Part shown: positions 17,703 to 25,909 of the stretch, piece after piece
Position numbering within the stretch: the first letter of the stretch is position 1
Layout of the letters: every line of letters begins with the position of its first letter
The notes under the pieces: generated by a model
The model's database searches: none
Seen by the model: only the letters and a program-made list of their open reading frames with translations
What the model was told of the DNA's origin: nothing
Translations under genes and position numbers: made by a program
Assembly: GCF_001907695.1 (NCBI RefSeq)
Contig: NZ_KV880641.1
Span: 1-64,000 of the forward strand
Direction of reading: 5' to 3'
Source: Thalassospira sp. TSL5-1
Lineage (GTDB): Bacteria; Pseudomonadota; Alphaproteobacteria; Rhodospirillales; Thalassospiraceae
DNA length: 64,000 bases

Positions 17703-18569
17703 ATGTCCGAACTTTCAAAAACCTTTATCCTGACCATCACCTGCCCGGATACCTTTGGCATTGTCGCAAGTGTCACCAGCTTTCTGGCGGACGAAGGGGC
17801 GTTTGTGACCAAGCTTGAACAGTTTGGCGACCCTGAAAGCAAACGCTTTTTCATGCGGGTCAAATTTGATGCCGGGCGCGCCCTGCGCACCGAAGCCGAA
17901 TTTGTCGAAAAATTCACGCCGATTGGCGAACGGTTTTCGATGGACTGGAAACTGCACGACTATTTCCGCAAGCCGCGCGTGATTTTGATGGTCTCGAAAT
18001 TCGGCCACTGCCTGCACGATATTCTGCACCGGGTGGCATCGAACAATTTGGGCATTGAAATTCCCGCCGTGGTTTCCAACCACGAAGATATGCGTGGCAT
18101 TGTCGAATGGAACGGCATTCCCTATTACCATCTGCCGGTTGATCGCGATAACAAACACGCCCAGGAAACCAAACTTCTGGACCTTGTGGGCGAACACAAG
18201 GCAGATCTGGTCGGGCTTGCGCGTTATATGCAGGTTCTTTCAACCGATCTATGTCGGGAACTGGAAGGGCGTTGCATCAATATCCACCATTCCTTCCTGC
18301 CCAGCTTCAAAGGGGCAAAGCCCTATCATCAGGCGCACAAGCGCGGAGTGAAACTGATTGGCGGCACGGCACATTATGTTACCGCCGACCTTGACGAAGG
18401 CCCGATCATCCATCAGGCGGTGGAACGGGTGGATCACACCATGACCGCTGAGGATATGGTGGAAATCGGCCGGGATATTGAATCGGTCGTGTTTTCACGC
18501 GCCATTCAGATGCACTGCGAACACCGTGTCTTTCGCAACGGCAGTAAAACGGTTATTTTCCGGCGATAG
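17703..18569 (+). CDS. purU: formyltetrahydrofolate deformylase
   Basis: A 288-residue enzyme that hydrolyses 10-formyltetrahydrofolate to tetrahydrofolate and formate, balancing one-carbon pools. It has an N-terminal ACT domain (about 8-85, beginning LTITCPDTFGIVASVTSFLADEGAFV) and a formyltransferase-like catalytic domain with INIHHSFLPSFKGAKPYHQA and DLDEGPIIHQAVERVDH, holding the catalytic Asn, His and Asp. Length is typical. The gene is monocistronic with its own strong terminator. Upstream repeats may be its operator. Confidence 0.95.
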   Translation: MSELSKTFILTITCPDTFGIVASVTSFLADEGAFVTKLEQFGDPESKRFFMRVKFDAGRALRTEAEFVEKFTPIGERFSMDWKLHDYFRKPRVILMVSKFGHCLHDILHRVASNNLGIEIPAVVSNHEDMRGIVEWNGIPYYHLPVDRDNKHAQETKLLDLVGEHKADLVGLARYMQVLSTDLCRELEGRCINIHHSFLPSFKGAKPYHQAHKRGVKLIGGTAHYVTADLDEGPIIHQAVERVDHTMTAEDMVEIGRDIESVVFSRAIQMHCEHRVFRNGSKTVIFRR

Positions 18570-18600
18570 TAAAATTTACACCGATTGCATCTTAACGTTT

Positions 18601-18640
18601 AAAAATCCCGGTCAGACCCGTCTATGGCCGGGATTTTTAG
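18601..18640 (+). terminator. intrinsic terminator after purU
   Basis: AAAAATCCCGG (18601-18611) and CCGGGATTTTT (18628-18638), an 11-bp perfect stem with T run included. Confidence 0.9.
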
Positions 18641-18768
18641 TCTGAAACAACAGAAAGCCTATCATTACAGATAGTAAATGGGGCATGGTGTTACAGGCAA
18701 TTTTCCCATAGATTGCATATTCACAAATGTAAATATCGCGCCCATCATCGGCGCAAGACCGTTTTAAA

Positions 18769-20217
18769 GTGGAATCCAACGTGCCGGGAAAGAAGCTACA
18801 TTTTGCCCTGATTCTTTGTATCCTTTTGGGAATAGGGTTCCTTACAACAAGCTTTGTCAGTTTTTATGTCGCACGGGATTCCCTGCAAGAACAAATCGCC
18901 GAGAGTACATTGCCGCTTACCAGCGACAATATCTATTCGGAAATCCAGCGCGACCTGTTGCAGCCGATCTTCATTTCATCGCTGATGGCGCACGATACGT
19001 TTTTCCGTGACTGGACCCTGAATGGCGAAAAAAACACACAACAGGTCACGCGCTATTTAAGCGAAATCCAGAAACGTTATGGCACAGTAACCGCGTTTTT
19101 TGTTTCGGACAAAAGCCGGAACTATTACCACACGGACGGCATTATAAAGCAGGTCTCGCCCGACGACCCTGATGATGCGTGGTATTTTCATTCCAAAAAC
19201 ATGAAAGACACCTATGAAATCAATGTCGATCACGACACGGCCGACCGCTCAAGGCTGACGATTTTTGTCAATTATCAGGTGCGCGATTACGAAGGCAAAG
19301 TCATTGGCGTGACCGGGGTGGGACTGGCCGTCAATTCCGTGACCAACCTGATCGAGACCTATCAAAAACGATATGGTCGCACGATTTATTTTTCCGACCG
19401 TCAGGGCAATATCACCCTGCATGGCAGCGATTTTGGCAATGACAAAACCCTTCAGGCTCATAAAAGCATCAGCCCGCTGGCAACCCAGATTTTAACCTCG
19501 CCGGGAACATCGCTGAGTTACAATGACGGTACAGAAACCATTTTCGTCAATAGTCGCCTGGTACCGGAATTCAACTGGCTGCTGCTGGTCGAACAGCACG
19601 AACAAATCGGCGACCAGCGCATTGAAAATACCCTGCTGATCAATATCGCGATTTCGCTGTTCATTACATTGCTGGTTGGCTTTACCGCCTATTTTACCAT
19701 ACGCGGCTATCAAAAACGGCTGGAAGAACTGGCATCGTTTGACAAGCTGACATCGGCGTGCAACCGCCAGGTTTTTGACCTGGTGTTTGAGAAAGTCACC
19801 AAGGCTTGCCGTCGTCGCAAAGAACAGCTTGCCATGATCTGCCTGGACCTGGACCAATTTAAGGAAATCAACGATACCTACGGGCATCCGGGTGGCGATA
19901 CCGCCCTGCGCGAGGTCGCGACAATGATCAGAAGCCAGATTTCCGATGAAGATACGCTGTGCCGCTGGGGCGGGGATGAATTTGTTGTTTTGCTGCCCGG
20001 CCGTGACCGCAGCAATGCGATGCAAACCGCACGGCGCATTGCCGATATGATCCGCCAAAACGGCGTTCGCTTTGGCCGCGAAAACATCTCGCTGACCATT
20101 AGCGCCGGTGTAACCGAATATCGCGACAGCGAAACACTGTCATCGATCATCAACCGGGTGGACCAGGCGCTTTACAGTTCCAAAAATGCCGGGCGCGACC
20201 AGATTTCGCAGGCGTAA
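18769..20217 (+). CDS. diguanylate cyclase with periplasmic dCACHE sensor
   Basis: A 482-residue protein: helix near residues 9-30, a periplasmic double-Cache-like sensor (about 40-285), a second helix (about 288-310), and a GGDEF domain (about 325-480). The active-site loop is CRWGGDEFVVLLPG and the DLDQFKEINDTYGHPGGD metal/substrate segment is intact, so cyclic-di-GMP synthesis is expected. The allosteric RxxD inhibitory site is absent: the matching place reads SDED. The start is a GTG at 18769; a GTG four codons later is also possible and neither has a strong ribosome site. It converges on asd across a shared terminator. Confidence 0.9.
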   Translation: MESNVPGKKLHFALILCILLGIGFLTTSFVSFYVARDSLQEQIAESTLPLTSDNIYSEIQRDLLQPIFISSLMAHDTFFRDWTLNGEKNTQQVTRYLSEIQKRYGTVTAFFVSDKSRNYYHTDGIIKQVSPDDPDDAWYFHSKNMKDTYEINVDHDTADRSRLTIFVNYQVRDYEGKVIGVTGVGLAVNSVTNLIETYQKRYGRTIYFSDRQGNITLHGSDFGNDKTLQAHKSISPLATQILTSPGTSLSYNDGTETIFVNSRLVPEFNWLLLVEQHEQIGDQRIENTLLINIAISLFITLLVGFTAYFTIRGYQKRLEELASFDKLTSACNRQVFDLVFEKVTKACRRRKEQLAMICLDLDQFKEINDTYGHPGGDTALREVATMIRSQISDEDTLCRWGGDEFVVLLPGRDRSNAMQTARRIADMIRQNGVRFGRENISLTISAGVTEYRDSETLSSIINRVDQALYSSKNAGRDQISQA

Positions 20218-20281
20218 GCCCAGTCCAAAGCCTTTTCTGCGTAAACCTGCCCTCCGGCCAACCAGCCGCCAACCAAAATGC

Positions 20282-20320
20282 AAAAATGGCCCCGCCTGAC
20301 ATTCAGACGGGACCATTTTT
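20282..20320. terminator. bidirectional terminator between diguanylate cyclase and asd
   Basis: AAAAATGG-C-CCCG-C-CTGA pairs with TCAG-A-CGGG-A-CCATTTTT, a long stem with three single mismatches, A run left and T run right, suited to end both converging transcripts. Confidence 0.85.
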
Positions 20321-20361
20321 ATCAATTAGTCATCCGCCCGAAAGCGGGTAAAAAGCCGTGA

Positions 20362-21366
20362 TCAGGCAATCGAGGCCTCGGCAATCTGAACGGCATTAAG
20401 GGCGGCACCCTTCAGCAACTGGTCGCCAGCGACAAACAGTTCCAGGCCATGATCACCAAAGATCAGGTTGGTGCGGATACGGCCAACTTCGACATCATAT
20501 TTACGGGTCGCGTTGATCGGCATCGGATATTCCAGCTTTTCAGGATTATCCACCAGCTTCACACCCTTGGCCTTTGCCAGCACATCGCGGGCTTCCTGCG
20601 GTGTGACGGCCTTTTCGGTTTCAACAACGATGGATTCCGAATGGGTCCGTTCCGTCGGAATACGCACAGCGGTACAGGAAACCGGCAAGTCCGGCGCACC
20701 AAAGATTTTGCGGGTTTCCCACGTCACCTTCATTTCTTCACGGGTATAACCGTTATCCTGGAAGGTATCGATATGCGGAATAACGTTGAAAGCCAGCGGA
20801 TGCGCAAACACTTCCGCCTTGATTTCTTCGCCCTTAAGACCCGATGCCAAACCTTCGTGCAGTTCGTTCATGCCCGGCTGACCGGCACCCGATGCTGCCT
20901 GATAGGTAGAAACAAACACCTTTTTCAGGCCAAATGCCTGATGCAGCGGCCACAGGGCCACAGCCGCAATGGCGGTGGTGCAGTTCGGGTTGGCAATCAG
21001 CTTGGCTTTCTTGGCCAGGTCACCATTGATTTCAGGTACAATCAGCGGCACATCGTCGTTCAGACGGAAAGCCGACGAATTGTCGATCACAAGCGCGCCC
21101 TCGGCAATTTGCGGGGCATATTCCTTGGCAAAATCGCCAGATACGGCCAGAAACACGATATCGCATTTCTTGGCATCCTCAACCGAGAACAGGGTCACGG
21201 TTTTAGTGCCGTATTTAGTCTCCAGGGTTTTTCCTGCCGAACGTTCGGACGCGAAAAGGGTCAGTTCACCCACAGGAAAATTACGATCAAACATAACATT
21301 GATCAGCTCGACGCCAACCGCACCGGTTGCGCCGATCACACCGACATGGAGATTTTCGGCACTCAT
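20362..21366 (-). CDS. asd: aspartate-semialdehyde dehydrogenase
   Basis: A 334-residue NADPH-dependent enzyme reducing aspartyl phosphate to the semialdehyde, the branch point to lysine/diaminopimelate, threonine and methionine. The N-terminal GATGAVG nucleotide loop, the active-site Cys in NPNCTTAIA (near residue 129), the [14 protein letters not shown] stretch, and the catalytic His in RTHSES are present. The ATG at 21366 follows GAGG. Downstream is a shared terminator. A DUF3012-type lipoprotein gene and trkH copy 2 lie upstream on the same strand but about 200 bases away. Confidence 0.97.
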   Translation of the reverse strand: MSAENLHVGVIGATGAVGVELINVMFDRNFPVGELTLFASERSAGKTLETKYGTKTVTLFSVEDAKKCDIVFLAVSGDFAKEYAPQIAEGALVIDNSSAFRLNDDVPLIVPEINGDLAKKAKLIANPNCTTAIAAVALWPLHQAFGLKKVFVSTYQAASGAGQPGMNELHEGLASGLKGEEIKAEVFAHPLAFNVIPHIDTFQDNGYTREEMKVTWETRKIFGAPDLPVSCTAVRIPTERTHSESIVVETEKAVTPQEARDVLAKAKGVKLVDNPEKLEYPMPINATRKYDVEVGRIRTNLIFGDHGLELFVAGDQLLKGAALNAVQIAEASIA

Positions 21367-21573
21367 AATATCTGACTATCCTCGTATATTGTTGTGTCGT
21401 TTTCGACCTCCGCGATCATTCGCGGGTCGTGCATTATATTGATTTCCCGATATAACGCAAATCAGGGTTCGTGCGGGTTATCCCGCATAATGACTGCACT
21501 GACAAACGCACAACCCTGCGATTTGTTCCCGATCCTTCGAGAAACATCTTGCAAAATGGGTTCATTCATTCCG

Positions 21574-21750
21574 TCAGGACATGCAATATTTCGCAAAATC
21601 ACTGGTCTGATTCGCTGTCCAGTCCGGTTTGGGCGTATGTTGCATGGTATCGCACCAGTCACGGCTGCCAATCTCGGGTGCGCAGGCAACCAGTGTCAGT
21701 GTCACCATCATGGCGGCCAGGGCGATCAGGATTCTTTGCATCCATCCCAT
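21574..21750 (-). CDS. DUF3012-type small lipoprotein, 58 aa
   Basis: A small gene easily missed. The ATG at 21750 is preceded by GAGGAGCACG, an excellent ribosome site. The 58-residue product has a hydrophobic leader and the lipobox LVAC with Cys23, followed by the short mature part APEIGSRDWCDTMQ, then PKPDWTANQTSDFAKYCMS. The WC-x(2)-M, the PK-x-DWTANQ segment and the terminal YC match the DUF3012 family as I know it. Two Cys residues (33 and 56) could form a disulfide. It lies between trkH copy 2 and asd on the same strand. Function unknown; probably attached to the outer or inner membrane. Confidence 0.85.
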   Translation of the reverse strand: MGWMQRILIALAAMMVTLTLVACAPEIGSRDWCDTMQHTPKPDWTANQTSDFAKYCMS

Positions 21751-21843
21751 CGTGCTCCTCCGTTCCGGTTTATTTCACCAAAACCCTAAAACACGGATGG
21801 GGCAAAAACAGGGCAACAACCTTTTCTTGCACAAGTCGCAAGA

Positions 21844-23334
21844 CTAATCGCGCCAAAAGGCTGGCAGTAACAACACCAGCAGCGTTTCAAATTCCAGCCG
21901 CCCCAGGATCATGGCAATATCCAGCACCCATTTTGCCGAATCGGGCAGGCTTTGAAAATTGCCAGCCGGGCCGATAATCGGCCCCATACCCGGCCCCACA
22001 TTGGCAAGGGCGGTTGCCGCCGCACTCATGGCGGTAATTAAATCCAGACCGGCAAAACCAAGGGCAACGGTGACACCGATATAGCTGATGGACAGCAGAA
22101 AAACGAAAACCGTCACCGCGTTATAAATGTCACTGGTGATTTCATTACGGTCAATATAGCTGACCGTCACCGCACTGGGGCTGCGCAACCGCAGGAAATG
22201 GGCACGCAGACCACTAAATACCACGTAAAGGCGGAACATTTTAAACCCGCCCGCCGTCGAGCCCGAACAGCCCCCTACAAAGGTGGCAAAGAAAAACAGC
22301 ATGACGGCCACTGGCCCCCACAGCAAATAATCGCCCGAGGCAAAACCGGTGGTGGTGATCACCGATACCAGATTAAACGAGGCCAGGGTAAAGCTGGCCC
22401 ACAATCCATCGTCCGAGATTTGCATCAGACGGAATGTCAGAAGAGCAATAAAAAAGCCCGATACCAACAACAAAAGCCGGATTTGCTGGTTATCAAACAG
22501 GGCGCGAATGCTGCGTTTGCGGACCATCACGGCATAAGCGGTAAAGGGAAGCCCGCCGGCAAACATGAACACCGTTCCCACCCAGTGCAACGGCCAGTTT
22601 CCGGCAAATTTGCCAAAGGACTGGTCGGTGGTGGAATAGCCGCCGGTTGCCAGTGTGGTCATGGCGTGATTGATGGCCTCAAACCAGGTCATGCCAAAAA
22701 TGCGATACAGCACCATGCAAGTCAGCGACAGCAGCGCATAGATTACAACGATTTGCAGGCACATGTCGCGCATACGCGGGCTGAGTTTTTCCGAACGGTC
22801 CGAACTTTCCATCTGAAAAAGCTGCATCCCGCCAACCCGCATCAGCGGCAGCAGGGCAAGGGCGGTTACAATAATCCCAATCCCGCCCAGCCATTGCATG
22901 ATCGAACGCCACAAAAGCAAACCCGGCGGCATGCGGTCCAGGCCGGAAAGAACCGTGGAGCCCGTCGTGGTCAACCCGGAAATGGTTTCAAACACCGCAT
23001 CACAAAAGCTGATATCCAACGATGAAAACCATAGCGGCAAGGCCCCGGTCACACTCACCGCAATCCAGGAAAAGCCGGTTAAAACATACCCCTGCCGGGC
23101 GGTCACACGCGGGCCAATGTCAGACCGGCAGGCAAGGCAGGTCATGCCGCCCACACCAATGCTGGTAAAGGACGCCTGAGTAAAAATCAGCCAGTCAGGG
23201 TTGCCAAAATACAGATCAACAATTGCCGGAATCAGCATGGCGGCTCCGATGATGATCACCATCAGCCCAACAACAAAGAAAATCGGTTGCAGTCGTAACA
23301 AGGCAGCATCCATGCAAGTTCGTACAATCGGCAT
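21844..23334 (-). CDS. TrkH-family potassium transporter (copy 2)
   Basis: A 496-residue paralogue of the trkH at 15.9-17.3 kb. Filter loops are TTGSTVLSG, ATGGYSTTDQS, TTTGFASGDY and ALANVGPG. Both copies share the opening of the protein (IPAIVDLYFGNPDWLIF here) and the C-terminal GRLEFETLLVLLLPAFWRD ending. The start is open between the ATG at 23334 and that at 23313; neither has a clear ribosome site and the shorter form aligns better with copy 1. No trkA is nearby. Confidence 0.92.
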   Translation of the reverse strand: MPIVRTCMDAALLRLQPIFFVVGLMVIIIGAAMLIPAIVDLYFGNPDWLIFTQASFTSIGVGGMTCLACRSDIGPRVTARQGYVLTGFSWIAVSVTGALPLWFSSLDISFCDAVFETISGLTTTGSTVLSGLDRMPPGLLLWRSIMQWLGGIGIIVTALALLPLMRVGGMQLFQMESSDRSEKLSPRMRDMCLQIVVIYALLSLTCMVLYRIFGMTWFEAINHAMTTLATGGYSTTDQSFGKFAGNWPLHWVGTVFMFAGGLPFTAYAVMVRKRSIRALFDNQQIRLLLLVSGFFIALLTFRLMQISDDGLWASFTLASFNLVSVITTTGFASGDYLLWGPVAVMLFFFATFVGGCSGSTAGGFKMFRLYVVFSGLRAHFLRLRSPSAVTVSYIDRNEITSDIYNAVTVFVFLLSISYIGVTVALGFAGLDLITAMSAAATALANVGPGMGPIIGPAGNFQSLPDSAKWVLDIAMILGRLEFETLLVLLLPAFWRD

Positions 23335-23690
23335 TTACCATGCCGTGGCTTTGGTCCGGGACAGAATTGGATATACCCGTTATCGCGCGGGCCGCGCCTG
23401 CATGGCCTTATTTCCTGCCACGCATTTTTCCCCGATCCTTCTTTTGTCCTATGCTCTATAACCGCAAATGGCCTCGTGTGCATCCCGTTATCGCAAACTT
23501 GGCGTCAATCAGGCATCTTTTCGCCGTGTTTTCCCATCATGAATGCTATGGTCTGCATCATAGCCCGGTTTACTGACTTGTCCCCGCCCTCGGCTCCCAA
23601 AGCGATCATGCGCCCGATCACGCCCTGGCATGGTTGGCACCATGACAAGGGGTGAAGGCCACAACAAAGACAAAAGCAAAGAGAATATCC
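23335..23690. other. intergenic region between trkH copy 2 and the nuclease gene
   Basis: About 355 bases. Open frames on the minus strand (23505-23975) run into the nuclease gene antisense and show no motif or ribosome site. It presumably holds two divergent promoters; I see no clear element. Confidence 0.4.
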
Positions 23691-24476
23691 ATGATCCTGC
23701 GTGCTGCATTCTGGCAAAAAATCCTGCACCGTCGCATGTCTCTTCCGGTTCTGATCATCGCCCTGGTGGCAAGCGGTTTTGCGGCCAGCCCGCTTGCGGC
23801 TGCGACCAAAACCACCACCAAAGCGGCCACCCCGCCCGATGTCAGCAATCAGACGGTTTTCAAGGCCGACGGGCACAAGGTTTTTGCCATTGATGGTGAC
23901 ACCATCCTGATTGATGGGCATGTGTTTGATATTGCCGGGATCGATGCGCCGGAACTGGGCCAGCAATGCCTGCATGATGGCAATTTGAAAGATTGCGGAT
24001 TATCTGCCGGGATGCAGTTGCAAAAATACTTCACCATGTCACCTTTCCCGGCTGAATGCGTCTTGGCCGATGACCAGCGTGATAATGGCAGCACAAACAG
24101 CGGCAAAAATGGCAAAAGCTGGCCCCGCGTCGAATGCTCGATTGGAGATCGCGATGTTGGGGCAGCCATGATAGCCGATGGCGAGGCCTTGCCGATTCCC
24201 GGTTTTTCACTGGATTATGACGACCAGGCCAAACAGGCCGCCAATGCCGGAATTGGCCTTTATGGCACCAAAATGATCCCCCCGGCTGAATGGCGGGCGG
24301 GCAAACGCCTGCCGGACGAAAAGAAACGCTGCCTGTTTGTCGGCGATGGCAAGGGCCATTACATCAGCTCGCTGGACCCGCGTTTTGTCAATTATGCCAG
24401 CGAAAACCCGCCGCAAACCGTTTGTAGCGACGAGGAAGCCCGCAAATTGGGGCTGGAATATTTGCCCAACAACTAA
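23691..24476 (+). CDS. secreted thermonuclease (SNase) family protein
   Basis: A 261-residue protein with a leader (basic start, then LPVLIIALVASGFAASPLAAA) and an SNase-like OB-fold: VFAIDGDTILIDGHVFDIAGIDAPELGQQC matches the family's first strands with the DGDT and D-APE residues, and GAAMIADGEAL the later helix. Cys residues (several pairs) suggest disulfides in the periplasm. The canonical calcium/catalytic Arg residues of staphylococcal nuclease are not obvious in the middle part, so activity is not certain. The start at 23691 follows AAAGAGAA; the frame is open 13 codons earlier. Its stop overlaps the end of the converging PepSY gene. Confidence 0.82.
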   Translation: MILRAAFWQKILHRRMSLPVLIIALVASGFAASPLAAATKTTTKAATPPDVSNQTVFKADGHKVFAIDGDTILIDGHVFDIAGIDAPELGQQCLHDGNLKDCGLSAGMQLQKYFTMSPFPAECVLADDQRDNGSTNSGKNGKSWPRVECSIGDRDVGAAMIADGEALPIPGFSLDYDDQAKQAANAGIGLYGTKMIPPAEWRAGKRLPDEKKRCLFVGDGKGHYISSLDPRFVNYASENPPQTVCSDEEARKLGLEYLPNN

Positions 24477-25909
24477 GTACCCGCAACGGCCCTGAAGCTG
24501 TTTTCGGGCTTTTTGCCCTTATTCAAACGATAGCAAGACCAAAGCCAGGCCAGCTTGATGCCAAATGTCAGCACAAGCCAGCAGGCAACAAAGGCCGCAA
24601 CGCCTAATGGCAATTCGGCCATGTGCCGTTGGCCGTCGATCAGCGGGCCAATGCGCACCAGATAAACCGCCATGATTGGCAAAGAGACCAGGGGCAGGAT
24701 GGTAAAGAATGCGGCCATGACAAATGTACCGCGCCATCCTGCACCAGCTTTGCCGGAACGTTGGCGTTTTTTCATATGCAGCCAGGCCCCACTCAGGGCC
24801 AGACCGGACAAAATCAGGCCAAACACAAACCAGATAATTTTGGTTATCACCCCACCAAAGGTACCAAAATGCAGCGGATCAGCCATGTCGGACCAGCGCC
24901 AATAGGCCGATAAATCATCCGCATGTTGATTGAAAACAACCGCACCCGTTTGGGGATCAAGATAGATTTTATTGGCGCGATCCCGCACCAGCACATCATC
25001 GGACTGGCCGATGACATAAAAATACCCGCCACGATTGGGATAAATGCCGGTAATGCGCATATCGGGCCGGGCGGATTGCGCGTGCACCAATAAAGTTTCA
25101 AATGGCAGGCGGTCCTGCGGTTTTATCTGGATTTTGGGCAGGACATGCACTGCCAAGGGAAAGGAATCCGTATAGGCAAACTTGCCATCGCCCAGCTTGT
25201 AGCGCCCTTCCTCAAACAGGTACCAAAAACCGGTCAGGGCGATCAGCACCACGAACCACAGGCTCCACAAACCGGCGATTTTGTGCAGGCTGCTCCAGAG
25301 ACTGACCCGGGTTTTGCCTGTACGCAGTTCAAAAAACCGTCGCCACCAGCGCCGATAAAACAGCAGGGCGCTGACCATTGCCAACATCAACGGCAGAGAA
25401 AACGCGGTGATGATGAATTTACCCACCCCGTAAAAGCCAAACAGGGCTTCGTGATATTCGCGAAAGAACCGTTCGATCGTGAAAAGTGACTGGGTTCCCA
25501 GCACCGCCAGCGTTGCCGGGTCAACCTGGACAATCCGCCGTTCGCCCTGTGCGGTGATAATATCAACGCTTGCCGGGAAAACGGCATAAAGCGGTTCTTG
25601 CAGAAATTCGACCCGGGCGTGCGGGAACTGTTGCTTAACGGCAGCAAAAATGCCCGAAAAATCAACATGCCCGGCAAAGGGGGGCAAATGTGCGGCGGGT
25701 GTGAATAACCAGTCCAGTTCCTGCGACAAAGCGGCAAAGGCGCCGCTCCAGCATATGGAAAACAACATCAGCCCCAAACAGACACCAATCCAGCTATGCC
25801 AGTCAAACCACCTGGGTTTAACTGGCTTGCCGGTCTGTTTCCTGCCAAGAGGCGCAGGATCAGAATTCAAATCGGATGCTCCCGTAGAATGTGCGCGGTG
25901 CGCCAACAC
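24473..25909 (-). CDS. PepSY-associated membrane protein (PepSY_TM)
   Basis: A 478-residue inner-membrane protein with four main helices: FDWHSWIGVCLGLMLFSICW at the start, a second and third near residues 175 and 220, and further helices after residue 370. The intervening periplasmic segments hold the PepSY repeats (VQVDPATLAVLGTQ, IYLDPQTGAVV). Such proteins follow siderophore receptors and some act as ferric-siderophore reductases. The start is unclear: the GTG at 25909 lies inside the receptor gene; a TTG at 25870 in the same frame is an alternative. It is the last gene of the fecI-fecR-receptor run. Confidence 0.83.
   Translation of the reverse strand: MLAHRAHSTGASDLNSDPAPLGRKQTGKPVKPRWFDWHSWIGVCLGLMLFSICWSGAFAALSQELDWLFTPAAHLPPFAGHVDFSGIFAAVKQQFPHARVEFLQEPLYAVFPASVDIITAQGERRIVQVDPATLAVLGTQSLFTIERFFREYHEALFGFYGVGKFIITAFSLPLMLAMVSALLFYRRWWRRFFELRTGKTRVSLWSSLHKIAGLWSLWFVVLIALTGFWYLFEEGRYKLGDGKFAYTDSFPLAVHVLPKIQIKPQDRLPFETLLVHAQSARPDMRITGIYPNRGGYFYVIGQSDDVLVRDRANKIYLDPQTGAVVFNQHADDLSAYWRWSDMADPLHFGTFGGVITKIIWFVFGLILSGLALSGAWLHMKKRQRSGKAGAGWRGTFVMAAFFTILPLVSLPIMAVYLVRIGPLIDGQRHMAELPLGVAAFVACWLVLTFGIKLAWLWSCYRLNKGKKPENSFRAVAGT

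Noticed and set aside
17318-17917. 199-codon minus-strand frame across the trkH-purU gap
   Set aside because: Runs antisense into purU, lacks a ribosome site and family features.
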